From: Plebeiibacterium marinum | GTDB lineage: Bacteria; Bacteroidota; Bacteroidia; Bacteroidales; Marinilabiliaceae | Length of the DNA stretch: 64,000 bases | Reading direction: 5' to 3' | Assembly (NCBI RefSeq): GCF_026013615.1 | Contig: NZ_JAPDPI010000023.1 | Span: 1 to 64,000 of the forward strand | Part shown: positions 1-8,686 of the stretch, piece by piece | Layout of the letters: each line of letters starts with the position of its first letter | Position numbering within the stretch: the first letter of the stretch is position 1 | Translations under genes and position numbers: made by a program | Notes under the pieces: model-generated | The model's database searches: none | The model's input: only the letters and a program-made list of their open reading frames with translations | What the model was told of the DNA's origin: nothing

Positions 1-146
1 TAGTTAAGGTACTCAGAATAAAGAATGTTAATAAAATCTGCTCCTCCCATGGCGCCGCCCGGGTGTCCTGATTTTGCTTTTTCAACCATTGCTGCCGCTA
101 ATAACCTGATATTATCAGCCGCTTTGTTTGCTACATCTTGCATCAT
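1..146 (-). CDS. tkt: Transketolase, N-terminal fragment (runs off window start)
   Basis: Translating the minus strand from the ATG pair at 146/143 gives MMQDVANKAADNIRLLAAAM followed by VEKAKSGHPGGAMGGADFI and continues open to base 1. NIRLLA...KSGHPG...MG.AD is the conserved opening of transketolase; the His of SGHPG lies in the thiamine diphosphate/substrate site. The enzyme moves two-carbon units between pentose phosphates in the cytoplasm. The gene starts 6 bp after the rpiB stop, so it is the last visible gene of the arabinose operon and links xylulose-5-phosphate to central metabolism. Only about 48 residues are visible, so it cannot be said whether this is a full single-chain enzyme (about 660 residues) or the N-terminal half of a split one. 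Confidence 0.88.
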   Translation of the reverse strand, partial: MMQDVANKAADNIRLLAAAMVEKAKSGHPGGAMGGADFINILYSEYLN

Positions 147-152
147 TGTTTA

Positions 153-593
153 TTAGTTTGTTATTTCTATTTTTTCTATTCGTTTTTGATGTCTCCCACC
201 TTCAAAACCTGTTGCCAAAAACACTTCGATTATTTCAATCACCTCATCTTCATTCAAAAACCTTGCAGGCACGGTGCAAACATTAGCATCATTATGCTGT
301 CTGGCCAATTCTGCTATTTCCGGTTTCCAACAATAAGCCGACCGAACATCTTTATGACGATTCAGAGAAATATTAATACCATTTCCACTACCGCAAAACG
401 CCAATCCAACTTTTAATTCTTTATTTTCTATGGCATTTGCTAACTGGTGAGCATAGTCTGCATAATCGCAGCTTTCAGGAGAGACCGTACCAAAATCTTT
501 AGTAACAATACTTTTTTGATTCAGGTACTCAATAATTCTGTTCTTCATTTCATACCCTGCATGATCTGAAGCCAATCCAATAACCATTTCCAT
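153..593 (-). CDS. rpiB: Ribose-5-phosphate isomerase B
   Basis: A 146-residue protein of the RpiB/LacAB family, which interconverts ribose-5-phosphate and ribulose-5-phosphate in the cytoplasm. The opening IGLASDHAGYEMK carries the conserved Asp10-His11 pair, and FCGSGNGI around residues 66-73 holds the Cys67 that matches the catalytic cysteine of the family. The length is normal (about 145-150). An internal ATG at 587 would give MVIGLASDHAG, which resembles family starts more closely; the choice is open. It lies 66 bp after araB and 6 bp before tkt, so it most likely supplies ribose-5-phosphate for the transketolase steps needed when pentose is the carbon source. Confidence 0.93.
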   Translation of the reverse strand: MEMVIGLASDHAGYEMKNRIIEYLNQKSIVTKDFGTVSPESCDYADYAHQLANAIENKELKVGLAFCGSGNGINISLNRHKDVRSAYCWKPEIAELARQHNDANVCTVPARFLNEDEVIEIIEVFLATGFEGGRHQKRIEKIEITN

Positions 594-659
594 GATTCAA
601 AATATGGGAAGGAGAAAAACAGTATCCTTCTCCAATCCCATTAATCGTCTTAAATATAA

Positions 660-2297
660 TTACAGTTCTTCTTCTGTAAACTTTCCTAATTTTATATACT
701 TATCATACAATGACTTGTATGCCTCTACATTTTCAGGAATCGGATCATATTCTTTCTCAAATCCTTGTCCCATTGCCTTTTGTGCTTCTGCAATAGTGGC
801 ATGCGCCCCTGAAGCAACAGCAGCAAACATAGCAGCTCCTAAAGCAACACTCTGCTCAGAACGGGCAACTTTTATTGGCATTCCAAGTACATCAGCCAAA
901 GTTTGCATTACAAAATCTGATTTTTTTGCAACACCACCAATAGCAACAACCTGATCTACTTTTACTCCGTTATCAAGAAAACGCTGAACAATAGCTTTAG
1001 AACCATAAGCTGTAGCTTCTACTAAAGCACGGAAAATACGAGGAGCTGAAGATCCTAAGTTTAATCCGGTAATAGTACCTTTTACGTTTTGCGTAGCATC
1101 CGGAGTACGACGGCCATTTAACCAATCCGTAGCTAAAATAGTAGACTCTTCCAATGGAATTTTAATAGCCTCCTCTGATAACGCAGGGATAATTTTATCT
1201 TCAATTGCTTTAGCCTGATCTTTATCATCGATAAACTGCAATGGCCAGGCCAATACATTTTTAAACCATGCATATACATCACCAAAAGCAGACTGACCAG
1301 CCTCTAATCCAATCATACCAGGGATTACAGAACCATCAACTTGTCCACAAATACCAGGTATCAATTTATCACCCAACTCTTCTTCAGGCGACACCATAAT
1401 ATCACAAGTAGACGTACCCATGATTCGCACAAAAGTATTTGCTTCAATCTCGGCACCAACAGCCCCCATGTGTGCATCAAAAGCACTTACACCAACAATC
1501 ACATCAGTAGAAAGTCCTAATTTTTCAGCCCACTCAGCAGTTAAAGTTCCAAATGCCTCATCACTTGTATATGTTTCTTCAAATAAGTTCTCGCGCAATC
1601 CTTTTAATTCAGGGCCAAGTTCTACTAAAAACTCTTCAGGAGGAAGTCCATTCCAGTCTGTGTGCCACAACGCTTTGTGTCCTGCAGCACAACGGCTTCT
1701 CTTCAATTCTTTCAATCCTGTTTTACCAGTTAAAACAGCAGGCAACCAATCACAATACTCAATCCAGGAAACAGTTGCTCCCTTAACCGCATCATCTTTA
1801 CGCAAAGTGTGAAGAACTTTAGCCCACACCCACTCTGAAGAATAGATACCCCCTTCATACTTTGTAAAATCCACATCCCACTTACGTGCCAATTCATTAA
1901 TTTCATCAGCCTCTTTAACAGCAGTATGGTCTTTCCATAAAATAAACATGGCATTAGGATTCTCCTCAAACTCAGGCAACATGGCCAAAGGAGTTCCATT
2001 GGCATCAGTTAATGCAGGTGTACTACCAGTAGTATCAAAAGATATTCCCACAACACCTTCTGCTACTGAAGCATCACATTTAGCTAACGCCTCTGTAATA
2101 GTAGCTTCCATTACCTCCAAATAATCTTTTGGATGCTGACGATACTGATTTTGAGAAGGCACACAGTATTTACCTTCCATCCAACGAGGATAATATTTTA
2201 CAGAAGAAGCCATTTCTTCACCTGTGTTTACATCAACAATTAATGCCCTTGCTGAGTCAGATCCATAATCTAACCCTATTACATATTGCTTTTTCAT
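660..2297 (-). CDS. araB: L-ribulokinase (FGGY family)
   Basis: A carbohydrate kinase of 545 residues that phosphorylates L-ribulose with ATP. The N-terminus has the FGGY-family nucleotide-binding start IGLDYGSDSARALIVD. The C-terminal half has the second actin-like domain, with GGVAKKSDFVMQTLADVLG and the SEQSVALGAAMFAAVASG segment typical of AraB. E. coli AraB is 566 residues, so the length fits. The open frame extends three codons upstream to a TTG (2306), but the ATG at 2297 giving MKKQYVIGLDYG is preferred. It sits between araD and rpiB in the same orientation, with 81 and 66 bp gaps, as the second enzymatic step of the arabinose operon. Confidence 0.93.
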   Translation of the reverse strand: MKKQYVIGLDYGSDSARALIVDVNTGEEMASSVKYYPRWMEGKYCVPSQNQYRQHPKDYLEVMEATITEALAKCDASVAEGVVGISFDTTGSTPALTDANGTPLAMLPEFEENPNAMFILWKDHTAVKEADEINELARKWDVDFTKYEGGIYSSEWVWAKVLHTLRKDDAVKGATVSWIEYCDWLPAVLTGKTGLKELKRSRCAAGHKALWHTDWNGLPPEEFLVELGPELKGLRENLFEETYTSDEAFGTLTAEWAEKLGLSTDVIVGVSAFDAHMGAVGAEIEANTFVRIMGTSTCDIMVSPEEELGDKLIPGICGQVDGSVIPGMIGLEAGQSAFGDVYAWFKNVLAWPLQFIDDKDQAKAIEDKIIPALSEEAIKIPLEESTILATDWLNGRRTPDATQNVKGTITGLNLGSSAPRIFRALVEATAYGSKAIVQRFLDNGVKVDQVVAIGGVAKKSDFVMQTLADVLGMPIKVARSEQSVALGAAMFAAVASGAHATIAEAQKAMGQGFEKEYDPIPENVEAYKSLYDKYIKLGKFTEEEL

Positions 2298-2378
2298 TGT
2301 TTTCAATTTAATAATCGGAACCAGGAATAAGCATTTTGCCTACCCCGGTTCCTTATTCATCCTTACCCAATTCTATGT

Positions 2379-3062
2379 TTATTGACCGTAATAGGCATTA
2401 GCACCGTGCTTACGGTTAAAATGTTTCTCAGTCAAATGCTCGTTCATATCTGCATTTGGATTCACCTGAAGTGCAATGAAATCCATTTTTGCAATCTGCT
2501 CTAATACCACAGCATTATGAACTGCATCGTCAGCATTTTTTCCCCATGAAAAAGGCCCATGGTTTTTAACAATAACACCCGGCACATGATTTGGATTACG
2601 GTCAGCAAAAGCATCAATAATCACAGTACCAGTATCTTTTTCATATTCACCAGCAATTTCCTCCTGGGTCATTGACCTGGTGCAAGGAACATCTCCATAA
2701 AAATAATCAGCCTGCGTTGTTCCCAAAATAGGAATACTTTTCCCGGCCTGAGCCCAAGCCGTAGCATAAGTAGAATGGGTATGAACCACACCTCCAATTT
2801 CAGGAAAAGCCTTATATAGCTCAAGGTGAGTTGGGGTATCAGATGATGGTTTCATGTTGCCATCAACCACATTGCCATCCAAGTCTACCACAACCATATC
2901 AGAAGCTTTCATCACGTCATATTCCACTCCACTGGGCTTAATCACAACCAATCCCTTCTCTCTGTCAATGGCGCTAACATTTCCCCAGGTAAAAATAACC
3001 AGGCCATGTTTAACCAAATCCAGATTTGCCTTAAAAACTTTTTCTTTTAATTGCTCTAACAT
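2379..3062 (-). CDS. araD: L-ribulose-5-phosphate 4-epimerase
   Basis: A 227-residue class II aldolase-fold enzyme that converts L-ribulose-5-phosphate to D-xylulose-5-phosphate with a divalent metal. The motif [12 protein letters not shown] (around 72-83) contains the family Asp; [13 protein letters not shown] supplies the metal-binding His94 and His96, and [12 protein letters not shown] supplies the third His. These match the Asp76/His95/His97/His171 set of E. coli AraD with an offset of one. The frame also has a GTG one codon upstream (3065), but the ATG at 3062 is chosen. It follows the symporter gene by only 11 bp, so the two are almost certainly cotranscribed. Confidence 0.95.
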   Translation of the reverse strand: MLEQLKEKVFKANLDLVKHGLVIFTWGNVSAIDREKGLVVIKPSGVEYDVMKASDMVVVDLDGNVVDGNMKPSSDTPTHLELYKAFPEIGGVVHTHSTYATAWAQAGKSIPILGTTQADYFYGDVPCTRSMTQEEIAGEYEKDTGTVIIDAFADRNPNHVPGVIVKNHGPFSWGKNADDAVHNAVVLEQIAKMDFIALQVNPNADMNEHLTEKHFNRKHGANAYYGQ

Positions 3063-3073
3063 CACTTATTTTT

Positions 3074-4753
3074 TTACCAGAAATAAATATAAAAAGCTAC
3101 TGTAAATCCAAGAATTACGACAGTATGAAATACATCCCAGGCATTCCAGCTTGCTCTGGAAGCAGCTCTTTGCTCAGGAGTTGATGTGCCGAAAACCAAA
3201 CCTTGAATTTTCTCTGCACTTGGCGCTTTGGTATACATACTGACAATAACCACTACTGCAATACATACTAATAACATATATCCACAGAAGAACAACCAGT
3301 TGGTATCAAAAAATACTGCTTTAAACAAGCTGTCCTGAGCATTAGGCACAGAGTTATAATATACTTTAGCACCCAATCTGGTAATACCAATGATAAAACC
3401 AGACATTAAGCCCCAGTATCCACCCTTAGCAGATGCTCTTTTCCAGGTGATCCCCATCAAGAACGCTGCTGCGATTCCTGGAGCCAACACCGACTGAACA
3501 TCCTGTAAATATTCGTAAAGAACATCTCCAATACTACGCATGATAGGAATCCATAAAATTCCCAGGGTTACGATTACCACTGTAGCCATCTGACCAATTT
3601 TTACTAACTTATTCTCAGGCGTTTCAGGCTTGAATCGTTTATAGAAATCGATAGTAAACAACATTGCCGATGAATTAAACAAGGATGCTAATGAACTCAT
3701 CAATGCCGCTAATATACCACATACTACTAAACCTTTAACACCGGCAGGCAACAACTTAGCAACCAATGAAGGGAAAGCAGCATCAGCACTTGGCAATACA
3801 TATAATTCACCATTTAGCATTACATCTCCTTTTGCTCCCATAGCGTATGCAATCATACCTGGAATCAGGAATAAGAATACAGGTAATAACTTTAAATAAG
3901 CACCGAAAATAGTTCCACGACGAGCATGTGTTTCGTTTTTACCCGACAATACCCTTTGTACAATAAACTGGTCAGTACACCAATACCAGAAACCAATAAC
4001 TGCAGAACCAATTAACGCACCTAACCAAGGAAAATCTGGATCACCATTATCACGAATCAGATTTACCATGGTGTCACCATATTCATTCACTTTAGTAGCA
4101 CCACAAATTTCCAACATTTGTTCCCATCCACCAACAGCTTTTAATCCAAGCACAAGAATAATTAAAGAACCTCCTAACAGGATCGGAGTTTGAAGTACAG
4201 AAGTATACAATACCGATTTCATACCACCAAAAATGGTATATAAAGCAGTTAACAATACCAAGCCTATTGCAGAAATCCAGAAGAAATCAATTCCCCACAT
4301 TTCTTCAATACCAAAAACCTGCTGAAAAACCAAACCTCCGGCATAAACCGTAACAGCAACCTTTGTCAATACATAACTCACCAAAGAAATCAACGACAAT
4401 ACAGTCCTTGACTCTTTGTTATATCTTCGTTCAAGAAACTCAGGCATAGTCAATACCATACTCCTGGAATAAAATGGTACAAAAACCCATCCAAGGATCA
4501 AAATCATCCAGCCCTGGATTTCCCAGTGAGCCATTGCCATACCACTTGAAGCTCCGGCTCCCGCCAAACCGATCAAGTGTTCCGAACCAATATTGGAAGC
4601 AAAAATAGATGCCCCAATTGCAATCCAGGAAGCATCACGACCTCCTAAAAAGTAATCTTCTGAGTTTTTATTCTTTTGGCTAACTACCCATACAATAATG
4701 GCAATTAAAACAATAAAGAATACTCCAATAACAATCCAATCTAATGTAGTCAT
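3074..4753 (-). CDS. Sodium/solute symporter (SSS family), probable L-arabinose transporter
   Basis: A 559-residue inner-membrane protein with about 13-14 hydrophobic helices, beginning LDWIVIGVFFIVLIAIIVWV. Family signs are the N-terminal DYFLGGRDASWIAIGASIFASNIG segment (SglT-like) and SSLASLFNSSAMLFTIDFYKRF near the middle, a conserved SSS stretch. Such proteins import sugars with sodium. The substrate is inferred from context only: the gene lies between araA and araD, and Bacteroides arabinose operons carry an SSS transporter in the same setting. Galactose or glucose transport cannot be ruled out from sequence. Confidence 0.88.
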   Translation of the reverse strand: MTTLDWIVIGVFFIVLIAIIVWVVSQKNKNSEDYFLGGRDASWIAIGASIFASNIGSEHLIGLAGAGASSGMAMAHWEIQGWMILILGWVFVPFYSRSMVLTMPEFLERRYNKESRTVLSLISLVSYVLTKVAVTVYAGGLVFQQVFGIEEMWGIDFFWISAIGLVLLTALYTIFGGMKSVLYTSVLQTPILLGGSLIILVLGLKAVGGWEQMLEICGATKVNEYGDTMVNLIRDNGDPDFPWLGALIGSAVIGFWYWCTDQFIVQRVLSGKNETHARRGTIFGAYLKLLPVFLFLIPGMIAYAMGAKGDVMLNGELYVLPSADAAFPSLVAKLLPAGVKGLVVCGILAALMSSLASLFNSSAMLFTIDFYKRFKPETPENKLVKIGQMATVVIVTLGILWIPIMRSIGDVLYEYLQDVQSVLAPGIAAAFLMGITWKRASAKGGYWGLMSGFIIGITRLGAKVYYNSVPNAQDSLFKAVFFDTNWLFFCGYMLLVCIAVVVIVSMYTKAPSAEKIQGLVFGTSTPEQRAASRASWNAWDVFHTVVILGFTVAFYIYFW

Positions 4754-4819
4754 TTTGTCTAAACTGTTTAGTTAACAAAAATGGCGTGTGAAACCACACA
4801 CCATTTTTTTATATAGATA

Positions 4820-6322
4820 TTATATTCCTTTTGCTAAGTGATAATAAAGATCATTCCACTGAAGTTCTTTCTTGAATGCAGGGATAGTAGTGCTATTATC
4901 AATAACCACTGCTTCAATACCAGCTATTTCAGCATAATCAAGTAAATCCTCTACTGTTAAATCATACGAGAAACTAGTATGGTGAGTACCTCCTGCTAAA
5001 ATCCATGCAGCAGCTCCAACCTCAAAATTTGGTTGAGGAATCCAAAGAGCACTTGCAACCGGAAGTTTTGGAAGATCTTTTGATTCGATACAATCAACAG
5101 CATTAATAATCATACGGAAACGGCTTCCCATATCAACAATAGTAGCTGCTACTCCTGGTCCGGTTTTACTTGTAAACACTAAACGAGCAGGATCATTTTT
5201 GCCACCTATTCCTAAGGGATGAACTTCCAATTTTGGTTTACCATCAGCAATTAAAGGACAAACCTCTAACATGTGAGCCTGAAGAATAGAACTATTCTCA
5301 CCATCAAAGTTTAAAGTATAATCTTCTAAGAAAGAACATCCATTTGGCAATCCTTGTCCCATATACCACATTGTACGGCATAAAGCAGCTGTTTTCCAGT
5401 CGCCCTCAGCACCAAAACCATAACCATCAGCCATCAAACGCTGAGAAGCTAAACCTGGTAACTGATCTACACCTTCTAAATCATCAAAGTTTGTAGTAAA
5501 TGCTTTAGCTCCTTTTGCTTCAAGGTATCTGCGAAGTCCGATTTCAATACGTGCAGCTTTCACAACCTGGTCACGATCTTTTCCACCTTCTTTGCAGTTA
5601 TCAGCCAAATCATATTCAGCCTCATATATTTTTACCAATTCAGCAACATCCTCATCACTTACGTCATCCTGTACCTTTACAAAATCAGCAATTGGACTAT
5701 AATCAACATGATATCCGAATACTCTTTCAGCATCCACTTTATCTCCATCTGTTACAGCCACGTTGTTCATCTGATCACCAAAACGTACAATCAACATATC
5801 CTGAGAATCAGCCCAACCAGCAGCAACACGAGACCATCCTGCAACTTTTGATACGGTTTTAGGATCTTGCCAGTGTCCAACCACTACTTTTCTGTTCAAA
5901 CGCATACGTGCAGTAATGTGTCCAAACTCCCTATCCCCATGTGCACTTTGGTTCAGGTTCATGAAATCCATATCAATATCATCCCATGGAATCTCCTTAT
6001 TATATTGAGTATGTAAATGCAATAAAGGCTTATTCAATTCTTTTAGTCCATGAATCCACATTTTAGCAGGTGAAAAAGTATGCATCCATGTAATGATTCC
6101 AATACAGTTTTCAGCGCTATTAGCTTCTTTACAAATGTTATGTATTTCAGCAGAACCTGTTCCTGTTGGTTTACAAACAACTTTAACAGGAATTTCAGAT
6201 GAAGCATCAAATGCTGCTGCAATCTCTTTTGAATGTTCAGCTACCTGATCTAAAGTTTTTTGACCATACAAATGCTGACTTCCTGTCACAAACCAAACTT
6301 CTAATTGATTTAATGTTTTCAT
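4820..6322 (-). CDS. araA: L-arabinose isomerase
   Basis: A 500-residue isomerase that turns L-arabinose into L-ribulose using Mn2+. The N-terminus EVWFVTGSQHLYG is diagnostic. The metal ligands known from E. coli (two Glu, two His) are all present in context: GFGAEGDWKTAA, FLEDYTLNF, QAHMLEVCP and GGTHHTSFSYD. The length equals the E. coli enzyme. It is the first structural gene of the ara operon. The 161-bp gap to araR contains a perfect 15-bp inverted repeat (6432-6446), which suggests direct repression by AraR relieved by arabinose. Confidence 0.97.
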   Translation of the reverse strand: MKTLNQLEVWFVTGSQHLYGQKTLDQVAEHSKEIAAAFDASSEIPVKVVCKPTGTGSAEIHNICKEANSAENCIGIITWMHTFSPAKMWIHGLKELNKPLLHLHTQYNKEIPWDDIDMDFMNLNQSAHGDREFGHITARMRLNRKVVVGHWQDPKTVSKVAGWSRVAAGWADSQDMLIVRFGDQMNNVAVTDGDKVDAERVFGYHVDYSPIADFVKVQDDVSDEDVAELVKIYEAEYDLADNCKEGGKDRDQVVKAARIEIGLRRYLEAKGAKAFTTNFDDLEGVDQLPGLASQRLMADGYGFGAEGDWKTAALCRTMWYMGQGLPNGCSFLEDYTLNFDGENSSILQAHMLEVCPLIADGKPKLEVHPLGIGGKNDPARLVFTSKTGPGVAATIVDMGSRFRMIINAVDCIESKDLPKLPVASALWIPQPNFEVGAAAWILAGGTHHTSFSYDLTVEDLLDYAEIAGIEAVVIDNSTTIPAFKKELQWNDLYYHLAKGI

Positions 6323-6431
6323 AATTAAACTGATTTTTACTTCTACCTTTTATATATACTGCCCTACTATTTTGTATATACCTATTTTTCAATACATACC
6401 CCCATAATATTACAGCACATCATTAATTTTG

Positions 6432-6446
6432 TAGTACTTTGTACTA
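6432..6446. promoter_or_regulatory. Candidate AraR operator upstream of araA
   Basis: TAGTACTTTGTACTA is a perfect inverted repeat (6-bp arms, 3-bp spacer) 109 bp upstream of the araA start. The same TAGTA-N5-TACTA layout recurs at 7197-7211 and, with two changes, at 7370-7384. Assignment to AraR is inferred from placement around araA and araR only. Confidence 0.7.
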
Positions 6447-6483
6447 TTATTAACCCTAAAAAAAATGCAATCTTTATTGCATC

Positions 6484-7176
6484 TTATATTTTTACAATTC
6501 TATCGAAGGATTTTTCCTTAGCTCCTTCAATAAATTTAAAATAATAAGCACCACGCCTTGATTCCGTCGTATTTTTTTCATCGAGACGTTGCAGAACTTT
6601 TAAAGACAATACTTTTTTCCTAAAATTACCGGTATCCAATTCTTTCTGAAAAATTGCTTCGTATAACCTCCTTAGTTGCAACAGAGTAAACTTATCGGGA
6701 AGCAACTCACTTCCTACCAGTTCCATTCCTGCTTTTAACTGGAGTTTTTCCAGCGCCTTATTCACCATTTCCTTATGGTCAAAAATAAAATCAGGTAACG
6801 ACTTCATCGACCACCAATGTGCACCATTTTCACGAACCTTATCAGAATTATGCTTATCGATCCTTATCAATGCATAATAAATAATACTGACAACCCTGTC
6901 TTCCGTATCCCTTTCCGGTTCAGTGAAAACCTCCACTTGTTCAAGAAATATATCTTCTAATCCGGTAATATTTTTTAAAATCCGTCGGGCAGCTGTATCC
7001 GACGATTCTTTCTCGCCAACAAATCCTCCCATCAAAGACCACATTCCTTTTGCAGGTTCAAAACCCCGATGATAAAGTAACAATTTTAAATCACCATCTT
7101 CATAACCAAAAATCACGCAGTCAACAGCTACAAAATATTTTGAAAACTTGTTGTACTTTTCGCCCATGTAAAACAT
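6484..7176 (-). CDS. araR: AraR, Nudix-fold arabinose-responsive repressor (NrtR-like)
   Basis: A 230-residue protein with a Nudix domain (about 10-145) followed by a winged-helix domain (about 150-230, containing KFTLLQLRRLYEAIF and the basic FRKKVLSLKVLQRL). This is the architecture of the NrtR/AraR regulators, and Bacteroides AraR is a member that responds to L-arabinose. The Nudix box is in register (Gly51, Glu57, Arg65, Gly72), but the three Glu expected at 66, 69 and 70 are Ile, Asn and Ile, so hydrolysis is unlikely and the fold probably serves as the sugar sensor. The ATG at 7176 is used; a TTG precedes it and MGEK at 7167 is an alternative. It lies directly upstream of araA, and its own promoter carries two operator-like repeats. 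Confidence 0.88.
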   Translation of the reverse strand: MFYMGEKYNKFSKYFVAVDCVIFGYEDGDLKLLLYHRGFEPAKGMWSLMGGFVGEKESSDTAARRILKNITGLEDIFLEQVEVFTEPERDTEDRVVSIIYYALIRIDKHNSDKVRENGAHWWSMKSLPDFIFDHKEMVNKALEKLQLKAGMELVGSELLPDKFTLLQLRRLYEAIFQKELDTGNFRKKVLSLKVLQRLDEKNTTESRRGAYYFKFIEGAKEKSFDRIVKI

Positions 7177-7184
7177 CAATGCTA

Positions 7185-7192
7185 CAAATATA
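7185..7192 (-). promoter_or_regulatory. -7 promoter box of araR
   Basis: On the minus strand this reads TATATTTG, a full match to the Bacteroidota -7 consensus TAnnTTTG, 9 bp before the araR ATG. No clear -33 TTTG was found at the right distance. An operator-like repeat (7197-7211) starts 4 bp upstream, which would let AraR repress its own gene. Confidence 0.55.
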
Positions 7193-7196
7193 ATAA

Positions 7197-7211
7197 TAGT
7201 ATCTATTACTA
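7197..7211. promoter_or_regulatory. Candidate AraR operator at the araR promoter
   Basis: TAGTATCTATTACTA has the same TAGTA-N5-TACTA arrangement as the araA site; the symmetry extends to 8-bp arms (7194-7201 and 7207-7214). It lies just upstream of the araR -7 box, consistent with autoregulation. Confidence 0.6.
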
Positions 7212-7369
7212 TTATAATTTTTCAATTACTTTTTTTTGATTTTTTTACATTTCTTTAGAAATGTACATATGAAATTGCAGAAAAAACCTGTTTTTGTTAC
7301 TAATTTTAAGAAACTTACAAAGTTTAAACCTTTACACCTCAACTAAACACTTGTTTGCATAAATAATAA

Positions 7370-7384
7370 AAGTACAAAGTACAA
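7370..7384. promoter_or_regulatory. Third AraR operator-like site
   Basis: AAGTACAAAGTACAA matches the reverse complement of the araA site at 13 of 15 bases; the core AGTACAAAGTAC is identical. It lies 86 bp past the end of the diverged CE8 gene and about 190 bp upstream of araR, so it could act with the 7197-7211 site by looping, or mark a second upstream promoter. Confidence 0.55.
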
Positions 7385-7469
7385 TTATAATTAGAGATTA
7401 TCGGATATATATGAAAGAATGAAGTTTGTATGATTTGGTTACTAATAAGATTTGTTGCAGATTATGATG

Positions 7470-8684
7470 TTACTTAAGGTACCGAGGCTCAACCGTGGCT
7501 ATAATATTTTTTACATTACCGCTATAAACTTGCAAACATGAATATTCTTCAGCTTTCTTTGCAGTGTTTCCGGCAACCAATTTCAAACACTTACTACCTG
7601 ATCCTGAAACATATGAGTATAGAATTCCTGTTTTAGTAATAACTTTAAACTCTCCCTCTGGCATAACTATTTCATCAAACCATAAGCATAGAAGATCTTG
7701 CTGATACTCTACTTTTTTGATATTCAACTTTGATGTATCCATTGGATCCCAAAGTCTGTCAAAAGTCCACTCTGGAGTTATCCTATCCGGATGAAGAGAA
7801 ATTGAATCAAGGTTATTGGCAAACCATTTATAATTTCCGCCCTCTCTGGAACAATTATAAAAATAATACCTGTCGCCATAAATATATGGCCTGTTCTTAT
7901 AAGGCTTATCAGGATAGGTTACATGCTGTATACTCTTATCCCTCATGTATGAAGAGAACCTACAGTTTAATAAATAAAACTGCGCATCATAATGGTGACG
8001 GGCCAAATAAAAGCTATCCACCCCAAGAAAATCACAATTTCTTAAAACAAATTTCTGGTTTGGGTTAGTAGGTGCTGCATGCCAAATGGCTGCGGTGTTT
8101 TTTAACTCTTTAAATGTGGAATTTGAAATATAACACCAGCCCCTTGGACAAACAAAATCAACAGCCCCTTCAAAATAACAGTTGTCGTGATAATACATAC
8201 CCGTTTTATAATCCCACAACGAAACTGTATCTCCACCTTTACTTGTAACATTACAATTAACAATGATGGTGCGGGTACCATTCCCCAGAATAGTAAAGGC
8301 ATGTGGCCCTATCCTGGGCTGGGTATTTTTAATCGTCAGGTTATCCAAAACAATATCATCAGCTTCTATATTAATCACCGCAGGGCCAATATCATCTTTG
8401 TTTTCCTGCCAGTCCTCACGGAGCTGGGCATATTGTATAACTGTACTATCTCTGCTTTCACCTTTGATAGTAATATAGTCACACCTTATTTTAATCTTTT
8501 CGTTATAAACACCATTTTTAAGGTAAATAACAATCCGTTCATAATTATAGTATGGCAAACTGGCAATAGCTTCTGTCAAGGTTTTAAAATCACCGGAACC
8601 ATCTTTTGCCACTACAATATCATTTGCAGCCTTTAACGATATTGAGCCCAACATTAACAATCCTATAATTATCCTGAGAACCAT
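7470..8684 (-). CDS. Diverged pectinesterase-like protein (CE8 fold)
   Basis: A 404-residue secreted protein (signal peptide about 1-20, ending LKAA) with the right-handed beta-helix of pectin methylesterases. The opening IVVAKDGSGDFKTLTEAIASLP and GVYNEK are standard CE8. The active-site blocks are changed: the QDTL block reads GDTVSLW (Asp152 kept), DFIFG reads DFVCPRG (Asp176 kept), LGRPW reads LARHH (Arg229 kept, Trp lost), and the oxyanion Gln position appears to be His128 (GPHAF). The two Asp and the Arg of the catalytic set therefore survive. It may be an esterase with a different substrate. It is the last gene of the pectin operon, 2 bp after the esterase gene. Confidence 0.8.
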   Translation of the reverse strand: MVLRIIIGLLMLGSISLKAANDIVVAKDGSGDFKTLTEAIASLPYYNYERIVIYLKNGVYNEKIKIRCDYITIKGESRDSTVIQYAQLREDWQENKDDIGPAVINIEADDIVLDNLTIKNTQPRIGPHAFTILGNGTRTIIVNCNVTSKGGDTVSLWDYKTGMYYHDNCYFEGAVDFVCPRGWCYISNSTFKELKNTAAIWHAAPTNPNQKFVLRNCDFLGVDSFYLARHHYDAQFYLLNCRFSSYMRDKSIQHVTYPDKPYKNRPYIYGDRYYFYNCSREGGNYKWFANNLDSISLHPDRITPEWTFDRLWDPMDTSKLNIKKVEYQQDLLCLWFDEIVMPEGEFKVITKTGILYSYVSGSGSKCLKLVAGNTAKKAEEYSCLQVYSGNVKNIIATVEPRYLK

Positions 8685-8686
8685 AC

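Noticed and set aside
592-954. 120-codon plus-strand open frame over the araB 3' end
   Set aside because: Antisense shadow of araB; no recognisable domain.
7247-7264. Inverted repeat ACATTTC-TTTA-GAAATGT as terminator of the pectin operon
   Set aside because: On the minus strand it is followed by a run of A, not U, and the stem is AT-rich; no terminator can be claimed.
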